A stretch of 64,000 nucleotides of DNA from Candidatus Alloclostridium intestinigallinarum (GCA_904382605.1 CAJFJA010000007.1:36584-100583); one strand, 5' to 3'. Positions 1 through 8,728 are shown, counted from the first letter of the stretch. Notes: generated by a model from the letters alone, not told the origin. Numbers and translations are program-made.

Positions 1-230
1 TTCGCTGTGCGGATTTTCCCGTAAGGGCGGATTGGGGTGAAGTTTTGCGGCAAAAGTTTTGTATGCTATCCTGCAACTTGCCGCAAAACGAGGGGAAAAC
101 CACAGCGGAGCGGGCTGGGTTTTCCCCTTAAAGACGTAAGCGCAAAGTGTTTTGCGTAGTTACAGTTTGATTATTATATAGCTTTATCGCAAAACACTTT
201 CATTCGGCGCTTATTAGTATTGAGCTTTTA
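1..230. repeat. Intergenic repeat-rich stretch at window edge
   Basis: No gene is supported here. The first bases contain a hyphenated element (GCTGTGCGGATTTTCCCG, then an AAGGGCGGA core) that recurs at about 38228-38262 beside other repeats, so it belongs to a dispersed intergenic family. Two further inverted segments (TTTTGCGGCAA near 44 and TTGCCGCAAAA near 77) could pair into a hairpin. The window edge prevents assignment to an upstream gene. Confidence 0.4.
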
Positions 231-302
231 CTAAGATAGGTAAGAACTTTGTAATTTAAGTAAAGTTTTTGCAACATTCCCCACAAACGCAAAATTTTGT
301 GC

Positions 303-308
303 TATTAT
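303..308 (+). promoter_or_regulatory. Extended -10 promoter of the small RNA
   Basis: The string GTGCTATTAT gives a TGn extended -10 element with TATTAT at 303-308. No good -35 is visible, as expected for extended -10 promoters. The same GTGCTATTATA string recurs ahead of the DtxR-type gene (about 20037) and the HD hydrolase (about 21976), which supports its use as a promoter. Predicted start of transcription is about 314-315. Confidence 0.5.
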
Positions 309-314
309 ATAGTC

Positions 315-465
315 ACGGAGAGATTTGCGGTACACCCTCGTTTTCTCCCCCTTCCTTACATCCGATGATGGACCGAGGCTCTCCGTATTTTCCGAAGACA
401 AGACGTAAAAGTCCCTCTATACTACCTATAATGCCCCGCAAGTGAGTAGCGGGGCATTTTTCCTG
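315..465 (+). ncRNA. Putative small structured RNA, family not recognised
   Basis: The predicted transcript opens with ACGGAGAG (315-322), which pairs perfectly with CTCTCCGT (379-386). An inner CCTCG/CGAGG stem (336-340 with 374-378) stacks on it. The 3' end is a strong intrinsic terminator, a 9-bp GC-rich stem at about 429-455 followed by TTTTT. No open reading frame of useful length and no Shine-Dalgarno lie inside. I checked by eye for the conserved SRP, tmRNA and T-box cores and did not see them. It ends before the downstream genes, which run on the other strand, so it is a stand-alone RNA rather than a riboswitch for them. Confidence 0.5.
429..462 (+). terminator. Intrinsic terminator of the small RNA
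   Basis: ATGCCCCGC and GCGGGGCAT form a perfect 9-bp stem with a 9-nt loop, followed by a T-run on the + strand. The - strand side lacks a T-run, so the terminator is directional. Confidence 0.75.
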
Positions 466-526
466 ATAGGCGCCGGTTGAAAGTGCCTTATGATAACGCA
501 GGTTCTTCGCGCGGTTTTGCTTCGCT

Positions 527-616
527 TGTATTTACAACATAAGCATTGCGAAGATATTAGCCTTGAAATTCCATTCTGTCCTTCAAAGAGTAATCAGCCT
601 GCGGCGGCTCGCCGCT
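527..616 (+). repeat. Dispersed ~125-bp intergenic element, partial copy
   Basis: Contains the family hallmarks GCATTGCGAAGATATT, CTTCAAAGAGTAATCAG and a terminal GC-rich hairpin (GCGGCGGCTCGCCGC). Other copies lie near 17.1-17.5, 18.6, 30.0, 38.0, 44.2-44.4, 58.5 and 58.8 kb. It lies just downstream of the phosphoesterase stop codon. Confidence 0.6.
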
Positions 617-2100
617 TACATAAAGGCTGCGTTGTCTTCTCCCTGGTAAGGCCGCTGCCTGCTTTGGAACGACCCGTCGGGGCTGATTTTGATTTCCGTG
701 CCGCCGCGCTGCTCTATGTTCTTGGAGATGCCGGCATAAGCGATATAGTCTATACTCATACCGTATTCCAGGCGGATAACCACATCCTCTCCCGCGCTGT
801 TTCGCGTTTTTACGTCTATGGCATAGGTGTTGTAATGGTCGTGTCCGCAGAAAATGCCCTGGCCTCCCTTTTCCGCCGCTGTTTCAAAGACAAGGTCTTC
901 GTCCACGCCGGGGAAAGATTTTTCACCGCTTTCGCCCGCCTTGCCGAATACGTACGTCACGTTTTCCGTATTTTGGTGTCCGTTGTTTTTATACTCTTCC
1001 CAATATTTTCCGTATTCGCGCAGGGGGATATGGAAGAAAAGCAGACTTTTGACCACGGCGCCGTCGTTGTATTCCGCCAGCCTGTCCATCTCTTCCGCGT
1101 ACCAGTCTATCTGGTCTTGGTGGATATTGTCGTACTTCCACGCTATTCCGAAGTAGTCGCCGTCCGTATAGGAGTGCGAATCGAACATGACCATCGCCTG
1201 CGTCAGATGCGTGTTTTCCACGTTTTCCGCATAACTTGCCGTATCTACAATCTGCACGTCTTCGCTGTCGGGGTGGCGCACCAGAATTATATCGTTGCCG
1301 AAGCCGGCTATATCCTCCGGCCCTTCGCGGTATAAGAACTTGTCCCACTCGTCGCTCGCGTCCATTTCCTCGAAATAGTCGGATATCTCTTCGCGGTTGT
1401 AAAGACTGTAAATTTCCGTGTCGTGATTGCCGAAGCATACCGTCCAATACACGCCCAGCTCTTCCATAAGCGTGCCGAACATGTCTATTTCACGCCTATT
1501 GTTCAACGTGCCCGAAGCGTAGGGAACGGGGAAGCCAAGATCGCCCGTGACTATCACCAGGTCCGGCTTTACGCGCTGTACGACCGTGCGCACCGCGTCC
1601 AGCGCCCACCTGTCCTTTTGCGCGGAAAAAGGTCCCGCGCCCAGGTGTATGTCCGTAAGGTGGAGTATCCTGAATTCGTCGTCCGGCGACGAAGCCACGA
1701 ACTCGTAATAGCCCGTGTCGCTGTCCTCCGCCTCTATAAAGGTAAAAGGCGAATCGTACTCGACGGCTTCCACCGTGGCTATGTAGTCGAAGTTGCCCGT
1801 GTATCCGACGTAACTTACTATGGCGCAGACGGAACAGAACACCGCGATAAGTCCAAGCACGCTGCCGGCGATGATAAGGTCGCGTTTGCGGCGCTTTTTC
1901 TTTTCTTCGGGAGTCATATCCCTGCGGCGTTTCTTCTTTTTCTTTCCGCTCTTTTCCCCGTCGGCAAAATAATCCCCGCCGCTTTGCTCTTCCTCCCGCG
2001 GCGCGGCGTCAGTCCGCCCGTCCGGCGCGGAAATTCCCGCCTCTTCAAAAGCCGTTTCTTCTTCTCCGGGGCGGAGCTTTTTTTCATCCTCTTCTCTCAT
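616..2100 (-). CDS. Membrane-anchored calcineurin-like metallophosphoesterase
   Basis: Binuclear-metal phosphoesterase motifs are present in order: HLTDIH (D150, H152), VTGDLG (about 186-189), GNHD (224-227), a later FHIPL histidine and GHDH near the C-terminus. The first about 70 residues are very charged (lysine/arginine/glutamate-rich) and cytoplasmic by prediction. One membrane segment follows at about 74-98, so the catalytic domain should face outside. The substrate cannot be read from the sequence; relatives include YkuE-like and purple-acid-type enzymes. The start is fixed by AGGAGG upstream and an ATGA overlap with the stop codon of the cation-efflux gene, so the two are translationally coupled. 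Last gene of the leftward cluster. Confidence 0.88.
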   Translation of the reverse strand: MREEDEKKLRPGEEETAFEEAGISAPDGRTDAAPREEEQSGGDYFADGEKSGKKKKKRRRDMTPEEKKKRRKRDLIIAGSVLGLIAVFCSVCAIVSYVGYTGNFDYIATVEAVEYDSPFTFIEAEDSDTGYYEFVASSPDDEFRILHLTDIHLGAGPFSAQKDRWALDAVRTVVQRVKPDLVIVTGDLGFPVPYASGTLNNRREIDMFGTLMEELGVYWTVCFGNHDTEIYSLYNREEISDYFEEMDASDEWDKFLYREGPEDIAGFGNDIILVRHPDSEDVQIVDTASYAENVENTHLTQAMVMFDSHSYTDGDYFGIAWKYDNIHQDQIDWYAEEMDRLAEYNDGAVVKSLLFFHIPLREYGKYWEEYKNNGHQNTENVTYVFGKAGESGEKSFPGVDEDLVFETAAEKGGQGIFCGHDHYNTYAIDVKTRNSAGEDVVIRLEYGMSIDYIAYAGISKNIEQRGGTEIKISPDGSFQSRQRPYQGEDNAAFM

Positions 2101-2963
2101 ATTTCCTCCTCTATACGGGCATAAGTGACGAAAATCCCGTATTTTTCCGCCACAGCCTTTATAGTTTCCTCAGCGGCAAGAATTTCTTCCTGCCCCGCCC
2201 ATTCTTCAAAATCCAGCCGCATATAGGCTTCCGCGCGCTTTGCCCCGCAGTCGTACAGCCTTATGCGCACGCCCTTCACGCCTTTTTGGTCGAGCGCAAG
2301 CCTTTCAAGCCCCTTTTCCCTGCGCTCGTCCCTGCCGCCCAACAGTTTGTACATCGCGTCAAACAGCAGTTTTATCCCCTGCACTATCATTATTATGCTG
2401 ACGGCAAGCCCCACCGCCGCGTCCGCCGGAAAGGAGATATAGCGCGCCAGAAACAGCCCCACCAATGTAAACAGCGTTATGCACGCGTCAAGTATGCTGT
2501 CTATCACAAGCGCCTTTATCACCCCTGAAGGATACCTCCTGTACACCGCCGCATATCCTGCCGCCATGCCCGCTTTCACCGCGGCGGTTGCGGCTATTAT
2601 GCCGAACTGCACCCACGAAAACGTAACCACGGGGTGGTAAAAAAATCTGTCCGAAGCCTGCCACGCGAACACCGCTCCCACGGCGATGATTATCACCGCC
2701 ATGAGCAGCTCTGCCGCATATTCCGTCCTTCCCAGTCCCGAAGGAAAATTACTGCGCTTTTTGCCTTCCAGCGAAAACCCGACCGCCGCGCCGGCAGAGG
2801 AAAACACGTCGCCGAAGTTGTTCACACCGTCGGAGATTATGGCTATGCTGTTTGTGTATACGCCGCACAGAACTTTGGTAATTCCCAAAACAAAATTCAC
2901 GCCGCTGCCACAGGCGGACGCTATGATTTTTACTTTTTTTTCTTTCGCGGCGGAAGCTGCCAT
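2097..2963 (-). CDS. Cation diffusion facilitator (CDF) family transporter
   Basis: Exports divalent metal ions (Zn2+, Mn2+ or Fe2+ in the family) in exchange for protons. Visible CDF features: an N-terminal segment ending in SDGVNNFGDV, where aspartates of TM2 form half of the metal site, a YxxGLGRTEY-like loop after TM2, a second membrane aspartate in VIDSILDAC (TM5), and a C-terminal cytoplasmic alpha/beta domain. I chose ATG at 2963 because GGAGG precedes it and the family N-terminus starts there. The frame is open to 3056, but those extra residues lack a ribosome site. Stop overlaps the phosphoesterase start by 4 nt. Confidence 0.88.
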   Translation of the reverse strand: MAASAAKEKKVKIIASACGSGVNFVLGITKVLCGVYTNSIAIISDGVNNFGDVFSSAGAAVGFSLEGKKRSNFPSGLGRTEYAAELLMAVIIIAVGAVFAWQASDRFFYHPVVTFSWVQFGIIAATAAVKAGMAAGYAAVYRRYPSGVIKALVIDSILDACITLFTLVGLFLARYISFPADAAVGLAVSIIMIVQGIKLLFDAMYKLLGGRDERREKGLERLALDQKGVKGVRIRLYDCGAKRAEAYMRLDFEEWAGQEEILAAEETIKAVAEKYGIFVTYARIEEEI

Positions 2964-3058
2964 TATACCTCCGTCTTTTGCCGCGCGAAAACCTTTTCCC
3001 ATAATTCCCCGCGCCGCCCGCCGGCCGGAAAAAACCGACGAAATGTTGATATACATAT

Positions 3059-3086
3059 ATTATAACAGAAATTTTAATATTTGCAA
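3059..3086 (-). promoter_or_regulatory. Promoter of the CDF-phosphoesterase pair
   Basis: On the - strand TTGCAA (3081-3086) and TATAAT (3059-3064) are separated by 16 nt. Transcription would start near 3052, leaving a leader of about 90 nt before the preferred ATG at 2963. Confidence 0.6.
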
Positions 3087-3159
3087 CAGTAAATTTTCGC
3101 CGCCGGCAGGACGCATTGTCCGCCGGCGGCGCGTTGTACGGATAGCCGGTTTCCGCCGC

Positions 3160-3936
3160 TTAACCGCAGACGTTCATTTCCGTGCCTTCGATATCCTTTA
3201 TAAAAGTGCCCATGCCAAGATTTTTCTTTGTAAAAACGTGGATAAGATAGTGCAGGCAGAATAAGATACTGCCGCCCGCGTGGCAGAGCATATCCATATC
3301 CGTATCCTGAACGCTCACGTATTTTATGGCTTCCCAATTCGCGCGCACGCCCGTGTATCCCTGCGCGGCTATCGCCTGCCGCACCTCTTCGGGAATCGCG
3401 CCCTGCGCCGTCTGCCCGAAGAACATATCGCCTATAAACTCCACCAACTCCCACAGGCACGCCGTACCCAGCGACGCGAGCAAAAGCGTAAGCGTGCAGG
3501 AAAGCGCGCTCTTTCTGTCGGATAGTCCGCCGTTTTCTATCTCGTTCAGCTTTCTGCATTGCAGCGTAAGCAGGAAAATCATGAGTACGTACCCCGCAAG
3601 AACGTGCATAAAGCAGTCGAACCAGTCCGTGAGATAAAACAGGTAAAACACGCTGCCCGCAACCGCTCCTCCTGCCAGAAGAATTATGAAAGCCGCGTGC
3701 TGGGTAAAGGAAAAGCGGTGTTTCGCAAGCCGCTCCACTATTATCGGAACCCATAGCAGCAGCCCCGCCATAAGGCAGGAAAAAAGGCGGTTGTACGGAT
3801 CTCCGTTCACTCCGTAGACGACCGCCATTACAAGACAGATAACCGAGATGCACGCTTCCGCGCCCAGCACGATACCGCGCTTTATGCGCGCGGTTTTGCC
3901 CAACCGGCTGAATCTCACCCAAATTCTTTCTTTCAT
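3160..3936 (-). CDS. Integral membrane protein resembling DUF2238/YjdF
   Basis: Six or seven hydrophobic segments fill the protein. Motifs resemble the DUF2238 family: DCFMHVLAGYVL (like the DxxxHFxxG element), CLWELVEFIGDMFFG (acidic WE-L-E segment) and DTDMDMLCHAGG near the end (like the DxxWDM element). Its function is unknown. The start is uncertain: ATG at 3936 (MKERIW) has a weak GAG upstream, ATG at 3951 is equally possible, and the frame is open to 4068. The 219-bp gap upstream to birA includes no convincing terminator. Confidence 0.65.
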   Translation of the reverse strand: MKERIWVRFSRLGKTARIKRGIVLGAEACISVICLVMAVVYGVNGDPYNRLFSCLMAGLLLWVPIIVERLAKHRFSFTQHAAFIILLAGGAVAGSVFYLFYLTDWFDCFMHVLAGYVLMIFLLTLQCRKLNEIENGGLSDRKSALSCTLTLLLASLGTACLWELVEFIGDMFFGQTAQGAIPEEVRQAIAAQGYTGVRANWEAIKYVSVQDTDMDMLCHAGGSILFCLHYLIHVFTKKNLGMGTFIKDIEGTEMNVCG

Positions 3937-4086
3937 CGACGCGTTCTCCATATAGACAGCGTAACACGCCAAAGTAAAACTTAGGTTACGACTTTGTAAT
4001 TTTTTCCGTACGTTTCCCGCCGCGGCGCAACCGCGCCGTCTTTTCCGCATTCGCGCCAACCGGAGCACGCGCGGCGAAGTACGCTC

Positions 4087-5040
4087 TTACCAGCTTTGCA
4101 GACTTATTTCGCCGCTGTTGATCCTGACAGAACTTCCTCCGCCCCGGCAGCGCACATAAAGCGCCCCGTCGTCGTCTATCCGCTCCGCCGTTCCGCTCAT
4201 GGTTATATTGTCCTTTTCAAAGACCACCTCTCTGCCCAGAACGCACGACCTTTCGCGGTACTCGTCCATAAACTCCCTTGAAGAAAGCTGCTCCGAAACC
4301 TCGCCGAGGCGGGCGATCACCCTGCCTATGAGCCTGTCCCTTTCCTCTTCTGTCACGCTTTCTTTGAGCGAACGCGCCTTATCCTTCAACTTCTCCGGCA
4401 TTTCCCCGGTGACGTTTATTCCTATGCCCGTAACCGCGCCCGCGATTTTTCCTTCCCCGTCCGTAAGCGACTGCGTGAGAATCCCGCACACTTTTTTCCC
4501 TTCCAGATAAAGGTCGTTCACCCACTTTATCCGCGTGCTTATCCCGAACACGTCCTCCACGGCGCGCGCCGCCGCCACGGCGGCCGCCGGCGTCACCACC
4601 AGAAGATCGGAATAATTCCCCACGTTCCTTATAACCACGCTCATGTAAACGCCCGTCCCTGCCGGAGAGAAAAACTTTCTGCCCGCTCTTCCCCTGCCGG
4701 CGCGCTGGGCATTCGCCGCAACCGCCGTAAGGTGCGGACACCCTTCTTTGAGCAAAGCCATGGCAATATCGTTTGTGGAACCGACTTCCGAAAACAAAAA
4801 CAGCGGAGAATCCGTCCCCGCGGCGCGCGCTATCGCGCCCGCGCGCGGCTTACGGCACTCTTTAAGCATATATCCGCGCGCGCTTCCGCCCGCAATTTCA
4901 CAGCCCGAGGCGCGCAGAGTTTTTACCGCCTTCCACACCGCCGTCCGCGAAACGCCAAGCACGCGGGCAAGTTCCTGCCCGGAAACCACTCCGCCGCGCT
5001 TCAACATTTCCAGCACCTTTCCCGCGGTTTCGCCTCTCAT
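4087..5040 (-). CDS. birA: Bifunctional biotin-protein ligase / biotin repressor BirA
   Basis: Joins biotin to carboxylase carrier proteins via biotinyl-AMP and, with the N-terminal winged helix, can repress biotin genes. Seen: HTH at residues about 5-50 (SGQELARVLGVSRTAVWKAV), GSTNDIA, the adenylate-binding loop GRGRAGRKF, and KWVNDLYLEGKKVCGIL, which corresponds to the KWPND(I/L) biotin site with P changed to V. The C-terminal beta-barrel is present, so at 317 residues the protein is full length. ATG overlaps the radC stop codon (ATGA), so it is coupled to radC. Confidence 0.93.
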   Translation of the reverse strand: MRGETAGKVLEMLKRGGVVSGQELARVLGVSRTAVWKAVKTLRASGCEIAGGSARGYMLKECRKPRAGAIARAAGTDSPLFLFSEVGSTNDIAMALLKEGCPHLTAVAANAQRAGRGRAGRKFFSPAGTGVYMSVVIRNVGNYSDLLVVTPAAAVAAARAVEDVFGISTRIKWVNDLYLEGKKVCGILTQSLTDGEGKIAGAVTGIGINVTGEMPEKLKDKARSLKESVTEEERDRLIGRVIARLGEVSEQLSSREFMDEYRERSCVLGREVVFEKDNITMSGTAERIDDDGALYVRCRGGGSSVRINSGEISLQSW

Positions 5041-5732
5041 ATCCTTATCCCCGCGACCATGTGGTTGAATGCGAAACTGAATACCTGCTTACACGCGATT
5101 ATAAGGTGGTCCTTCACCTCTATTCCCGCACCCTTGAACACCTCTATCGCGCGGACGGTGAACTCGGCGTCCGTTTTGGAAGGACGCGCCTTGTCCTCCA
5201 TATGGTTGTGCAGGATATAAATGATTTTCGTGCCGCGTTCCAGCGCCGTCTGTATAAGCGCTTTCGCGGGCACGTACGCTTCGTCCTCGCTGCCGCGCGC
5301 CACTTCCAGAAGGCAGGCATACTTTGCCTCTCCCGTAAGACAGAGCACGTAAACGCGCTCCCTGTCCGCGTTTTCAAACAGCTTTTTCGCATACAGCGCG
5401 ACAGAATAGGAATCGGGAAAACGCGCGTTCCAGGCGTAGCTTTGCCTGCACCGCTCGTCTATCCCCATAAGATTGGTCAGAAAAAGCGAGGCGTTGAACG
5501 TCATGCCCGACACCTCGCTTAATACGTTTACGTCTGCGGAAAGCACCCCGGCGAGCGAGCCGAATTTTTCAATCAGCCTGTGCGCCAGCGGATTGGTATC
5601 CCTCCTGGGTACGAACGGATAGAGCAAATATTCGAGTAACTCATGGTCCTGCAGTTTCTCTATGCCGCCTTTCGCTATTCTGGCGCGCATACGCTGCCTG
5701 TGGTTTTCATGAATATTCCGCTCTTTTTCCAT
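5037..5732 (-). CDS. radC: RadC/UPF0758 family JAB-domain protein
   Basis: An N-terminal helix-hairpin-helix-like region (KLQDHELLEYLLYPFVPRRD, LIEKFGSLAGVL) precedes a C-terminal JAB/MPN metalloprotease-like fold. The metal-binding HxH is retained (ILHNHME) and the partner aspartate is in VKDHLII. The usual HNHPSG reads HNHMED here, so the loop after HxH differs from most RadC proteins. Biochemical role is unsettled in the family. I chose the ATG at 5732 instead of the TTG one codon earlier. It starts four bases after the jag stop codon and its stop overlaps the birA start. Confidence 0.85.
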   Translation of the reverse strand: MEKERNIHENHRQRMRARIAKGGIEKLQDHELLEYLLYPFVPRRDTNPLAHRLIEKFGSLAGVLSADVNVLSEVSGMTFNASLFLTNLMGIDERCRQSYAWNARFPDSYSVALYAKKLFENADRERVYVLCLTGEAKYACLLEVARGSEDEAYVPAKALIQTALERGTKIIYILHNHMEDKARPSKTDAEFTVRAIEVFKGAGIEVKDHLIIACKQVFSFAFNHMVAGIRI

Positions 5733-5735
5733 CAA

Positions 5736-6527
5736 TTAAAAACGCCTTTTGCTTACTCCGTAAGACTTGGTCTTGCCAAATCCCTTTTTCTTGAAGTTGC
5801 GGCTTGTTTCCGCGTCGTACATATCTATATCGGTATGGTACTTTATGTTGCTTTCGCTCACCCTCGGCTCCTGCGGCCTCTCTTTCCTCTGCCGCTCGTC
5901 CCTGCCCCTGCGCTCGCGCCTGGGGTGCTTGTCCGGCACTATCACCACGTAGCGGTAAGGCTCTTCCCCTTCGCTGTGCGTGGATACGAATTTATCGTCC
6001 GAAAGCGCCGAATGTATCACCCTGCGCTCAAAGGGATTCATGGGTTCCAGCTTTATCTCTTCGCCCGATTTCGCCGCCTTGAACGCCAGCCTGCGCGCCA
6101 GCTTGGAGAGTATCTGCACGCGCTTTTCGCGGTAGTTCTCCCCGTCCACGATTATCCTGCCGTCAAAGCCCTCCACCGTGTTCGCCACCAGAAGCGCCAG
6201 GTATTGCAGGCTGTCCAGCACGTCGCCGCGGTAACCGATTATATGCGCAACGTCGTTTCCGCTTATCTCGTATAAAAATCCGTCGTCCGTGGATTTCAGC
6301 TCGACCGTGCAGTCCAGATCCATACGCTTTATCACGCCGCGGATAAATTCCAGAGCCTTTTTCTCGCCCTTGGGCTTTTCCGTCACTTTCACGGTATACT
6401 TCTTCTTGATAAGACCGCTTTCCCTGATTACCTCATACACGCAATCTTCTTCGGCGATTCCCAGCTGCTCCAAGCCCTTTTCGAGAGCTTCTTTCACGCT
6501 GCCCGCCGTTATCTCTACACTTTCCAT
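5736..6527 (-). CDS. jag: Jag/KhpB RNA-binding protein (SpoIIIJ-associated)
   Basis: Three domains: Jag_N (1-50, ITAGSVKEALEKGLEQLG), KH with HIIGYRGDVLDSLQYL in place of the canonical GxxG loop, and R3H (about 165-225, MNPFERRVIHSAL). A basic tail (about 210-263) follows. The family binds RNA and is tied to cell-wall growth regulation and to YidC. Its ATG overlaps the yidC stop by one base, the usual Firmicutes arrangement. Confidence 0.94.
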   Translation of the reverse strand: MESVEITAGSVKEALEKGLEQLGIAEEDCVYEVIRESGLIKKKYTVKVTEKPKGEKKALEFIRGVIKRMDLDCTVELKSTDDGFLYEISGNDVAHIIGYRGDVLDSLQYLALLVANTVEGFDGRIIVDGENYREKRVQILSKLARRLAFKAAKSGEEIKLEPMNPFERRVIHSALSDDKFVSTHSEGEEPYRYVVIVPDKHPRRERRGRDERQRKERPQEPRVSESNIKYHTDIDMYDAETSRNFKKKGFGKTKSYGVSKRRF

Positions 6528-7861
6528 TACTCGTCTATCTCCACAAGTTCTTTTGCCTGCGCTTTATTGTCTATTATCTTGACGATGATGATATATATCA
6601 CGTTGATAAGCGTACTTACGAGGTTACTCATAAAGTAGTAGATCGCAAACGCCGCGCTGTACATTATCGCAAATAAGCCCATGATAAGCGGCATTATATA
6701 CGTGAGAATCTTCATCGTTCTTTGCTGCGATTTTTGCTGTTTCGCATCGCCCATCGGGGTGGTCGGCGACATCTTCTGCGTAAACCACGTGGACAGGAAG
6801 GACAGCGCTATGGATATCACGGGAAGCACGAAGTAACCGTTCCATCTGCTCACGTCCCACGTGCCCGTCTTGTTCAGCGCCGCCTGCGCGGGTCCGGTAA
6901 GTTCGTCGTACGAAACGCCCGCCGCCGCTTCCGGCATCTGCGCCTGTATCCTGCCGCCCACGAACTCGCTCACGTTGGGCACCACGTTCGCGCCGGTATC
7001 GGCCATGAATATGTTCTTTATCCACAAAAAGCCTTCCATATGCTCTTTGTAAGCCGCAACCAGCATTTCGTCTTTATTGTCGTTAAAGCAGGAAGATACC
7101 CCGTCGAAAACCGCCTTGTCTTCCGCGGAAAGCGCGTCCGCATATCCGTTTTTCTCGCCGACGGTACCGAGCGAATGCCAGCCGTCGAACAGGCTGAACG
7201 CCTTGGAATACAGTACGTAATACTCGTCCGTGTTCGCCGTATCGCCGGGAGCCAGATAATTTCCGTCCGCGTCCTGAATCTGCTTTAATATTTCCGCCGT
7301 AAGAGCGTCCTTCTGCTCCTGCGGCACGTCCTCCGCCGTACCTTCGGTATCCGAAGCGGCGAGCTTGCCCACCTCGGATTCGACGACGTAATCTCCCGCC
7401 GCCTGCATGGCGTACAGGTTATCCGCGTCCGCGTCGTATTCCGTATATGCGGCGTAGACGTTTTCGATAATCAGTTCGTTCTGGTATGCCACCAGATCCC
7501 TGAATCCCGCAAACACCACGAAGAAGATTACCATCGTGACTATAAGCGGCAGACACGAAGCAAACGGATGCAGTTTCTCCTGCTTTTGCAGCTCCGCCTG
7601 CTTTTGCCTGAGCAGCTGGGGCTGGTTTGCGTACTGCTTCTGCAATTTCGCAAGTTTCGGCTGCAAACGCCTCATCGCCTTGCTCTGTTTGCGTTGGGAA
7701 ATCTTCTGCCAGATATCCAAAGGGGACAAAATAAGCCTGACGATTATCGTAAACACGATGACCGTCACGCCGAACGTAGGCAGATTGTCGGAAAGCTGTA
7801 CGAGCCACTTTCCTATCAGATTGTCGGGCAGCGCCGCTGCCAACAACGTCATAAAATCCAT
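6527..7861 (-). CDS. yidC: YidC/Oxa1/SpoIIIJ membrane protein insertase with enlarged extracellular loop
   Basis: Inserts and folds membrane proteins together with or without SecYEG. The N-terminal membrane segment, cytoplasmic coiled hairpin (about 50-105, rich in K and Q) and the later membrane segments match the five-TM Firmicutes type. At 444 residues it is much longer than the usual 250-290. The excess lies between TM2 and TM3 (about 130-320), an acidic and polar stretch predicted to be outside. No signal-peptide lipobox is visible. GAGGT precedes the ATG, which lies inside the end of yidD (13-nt overlap). Confidence 0.93.
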   Translation of the reverse strand: MDFMTLLAAALPDNLIGKWLVQLSDNLPTFGVTVIVFTIIVRLILSPLDIWQKISQRKQSKAMRRLQPKLAKLQKQYANQPQLLRQKQAELQKQEKLHPFASCLPLIVTMVIFFVVFAGFRDLVAYQNELIIENVYAAYTEYDADADNLYAMQAAGDYVVESEVGKLAASDTEGTAEDVPQEQKDALTAEILKQIQDADGNYLAPGDTANTDEYYVLYSKAFSLFDGWHSLGTVGEKNGYADALSAEDKAVFDGVSSCFNDNKDEMLVAAYKEHMEGFLWIKNIFMADTGANVVPNVSEFVGGRIQAQMPEAAAGVSYDELTGPAQAALNKTGTWDVSRWNGYFVLPVISIALSFLSTWFTQKMSPTTPMGDAKQQKSQQRTMKILTYIMPLIMGLFAIMYSAAFAIYYFMSNLVSTLINVIYIIIVKIIDNKAQAKELVEIDE

Positions 7862-8070
7862 TTGGCTTTACCTCGGTAATTGTCCTTGACGGGGTCGAAG
7901 CCGCCTTCCTTCCACGGCACACAGCGCAATATCCGCCCCACTCCCATAAAAAAGCCCGTGACTTTGCGCTTTTTTATCGCCTGCCCCATATACGCGGAGC
8001 AGGAAGGAGTGTATATGCAGCGGTTACCCATGAGCGGATTATAATACCTTTTGTAAATTTTTATGAGCAT
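7849..8070 (-). CDS. yidD: YidD, membrane protein insertion efficiency factor
   Basis: 73 residues with the family core RYYNPLMG, the cysteine motif CIYTPSCSAY and CVPWKEGGFDPV. A short amphipathic N-terminus associates with the membrane. It begins on the last base of the rnpA stop codon (TAATG) and overlaps yidC, which is the standard order rnpA-yidD-yidC. Confidence 0.95.
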   Translation of the reverse strand: MLIKIYKRYYNPLMGNRCIYTPSCSAYMGQAIKKRKVTGFFMGVGRILRCVPWKEGGFDPVKDNYRGKAKWIL

Positions 8071-8441
8071 TATTCCCCTCTCGCCGCCCTTTCGGCATTT
8101 TCTTTGTCAGAAAGTTTTCCCGCCTTGGTCAGCGCCGCGGACATATCCGTTATAAGTTCGGCAAAACCTGCCCCGGATGCCTGCGCCGACGCCACCAATA
8201 TGTAATTATATCCGTTTTCAATGTAGGGAATAAATCTGCGCACAATTTCTTTCATTCTGCGCCTGACTTTATTCCTGACCACGCTCTTGCCGACTTTTTT
8301 GCCGGCAACCACGCCTATGCGCAATCCGCGGCGGGCAGAAGGACAGGTGATCACCGTCATATATCTGCCCGACGCACGGCCGCCCCTGGCATAGATAAAG
8401 GAAAAAGTGCGCCTGCCTCCCAGGCGATACTTCTTCTGCAT
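8070..8441 (-). CDS. rnpA: Ribonuclease P protein component
   Basis: Protein cofactor that helps RNase P RNA bind pre-tRNA leaders. The RNR-type signature is visible as KVGKSVVRNKVRRRMKEIVR, and the N-terminus (YRLGGRRTFSFIYARG) carries the usual aromatic leader-binding cleft residues. 123 residues is normal. It starts two bases after the rpmH stop codon and lacks its own clear ribosome site, so it is probably co-translated with rpmH. Confidence 0.95.
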   Translation of the reverse strand: MQKKYRLGGRRTFSFIYARGGRASGRYMTVITCPSARRGLRIGVVAGKKVGKSVVRNKVRRRMKEIVRRFIPYIENGYNYILVASAQASGAGFAELITDMSAALTKAGKLSDKENAERAARGE

Positions 8442-8443
8442 GC

Positions 8444-8578
8444 TTACGCAGACAGCTTTTTCCTGCCTTTGTTACGGCGCCTTGCCAGCACGTTCCTGCC
8501 GCCTTTGCTTGCCATTCTCTTGCGGAAGCCGTGCACTTTGCTGCGCTGCCTCTTCTTGGGCTGATACGTTCTTTTCAT
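8444..8578 (-). CDS. rpmH: Large ribosomal subunit protein bL34
   Basis: 44 residues, starting [20 protein letters not shown] and ending KGRKKLSA, a textbook bL34. GAGGAG precedes the ATG. It heads the leftward cluster rpmH-rnpA-yidD-yidC-jag-radC-birA. In most bacteria dnaA is divergently placed just upstream; here a tandem repeat and pcrA take that position. Confidence 0.97.
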   Translation of the reverse strand: MKRTYQPKKRQRSKVHGFRKRMASKGGRNVLARRRNKGRKKLSA

Positions 8579-8728
8579 AGCCTGAACTCCTCTCTTTTAT
8601 AGTAATAGCGCATTGATTATAATATAATAGTCAAAACCTTGTCAAGCAAAAAGGGGCAGTCAAAGAAAATAGACTCCGCACGCCGCGCCCCTTCCCGTCG
8701 GGGACTTGCCGGTTATTCTGCTCCGCGG

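Noticed and set aside
315..465. SRP RNA, tmRNA or T-box at the window start
   Set aside because: The conserved SRP tip (GGAAGGAAGCAGC-like), the tRNA-like ends of tmRNA and the T-box core are all absent.
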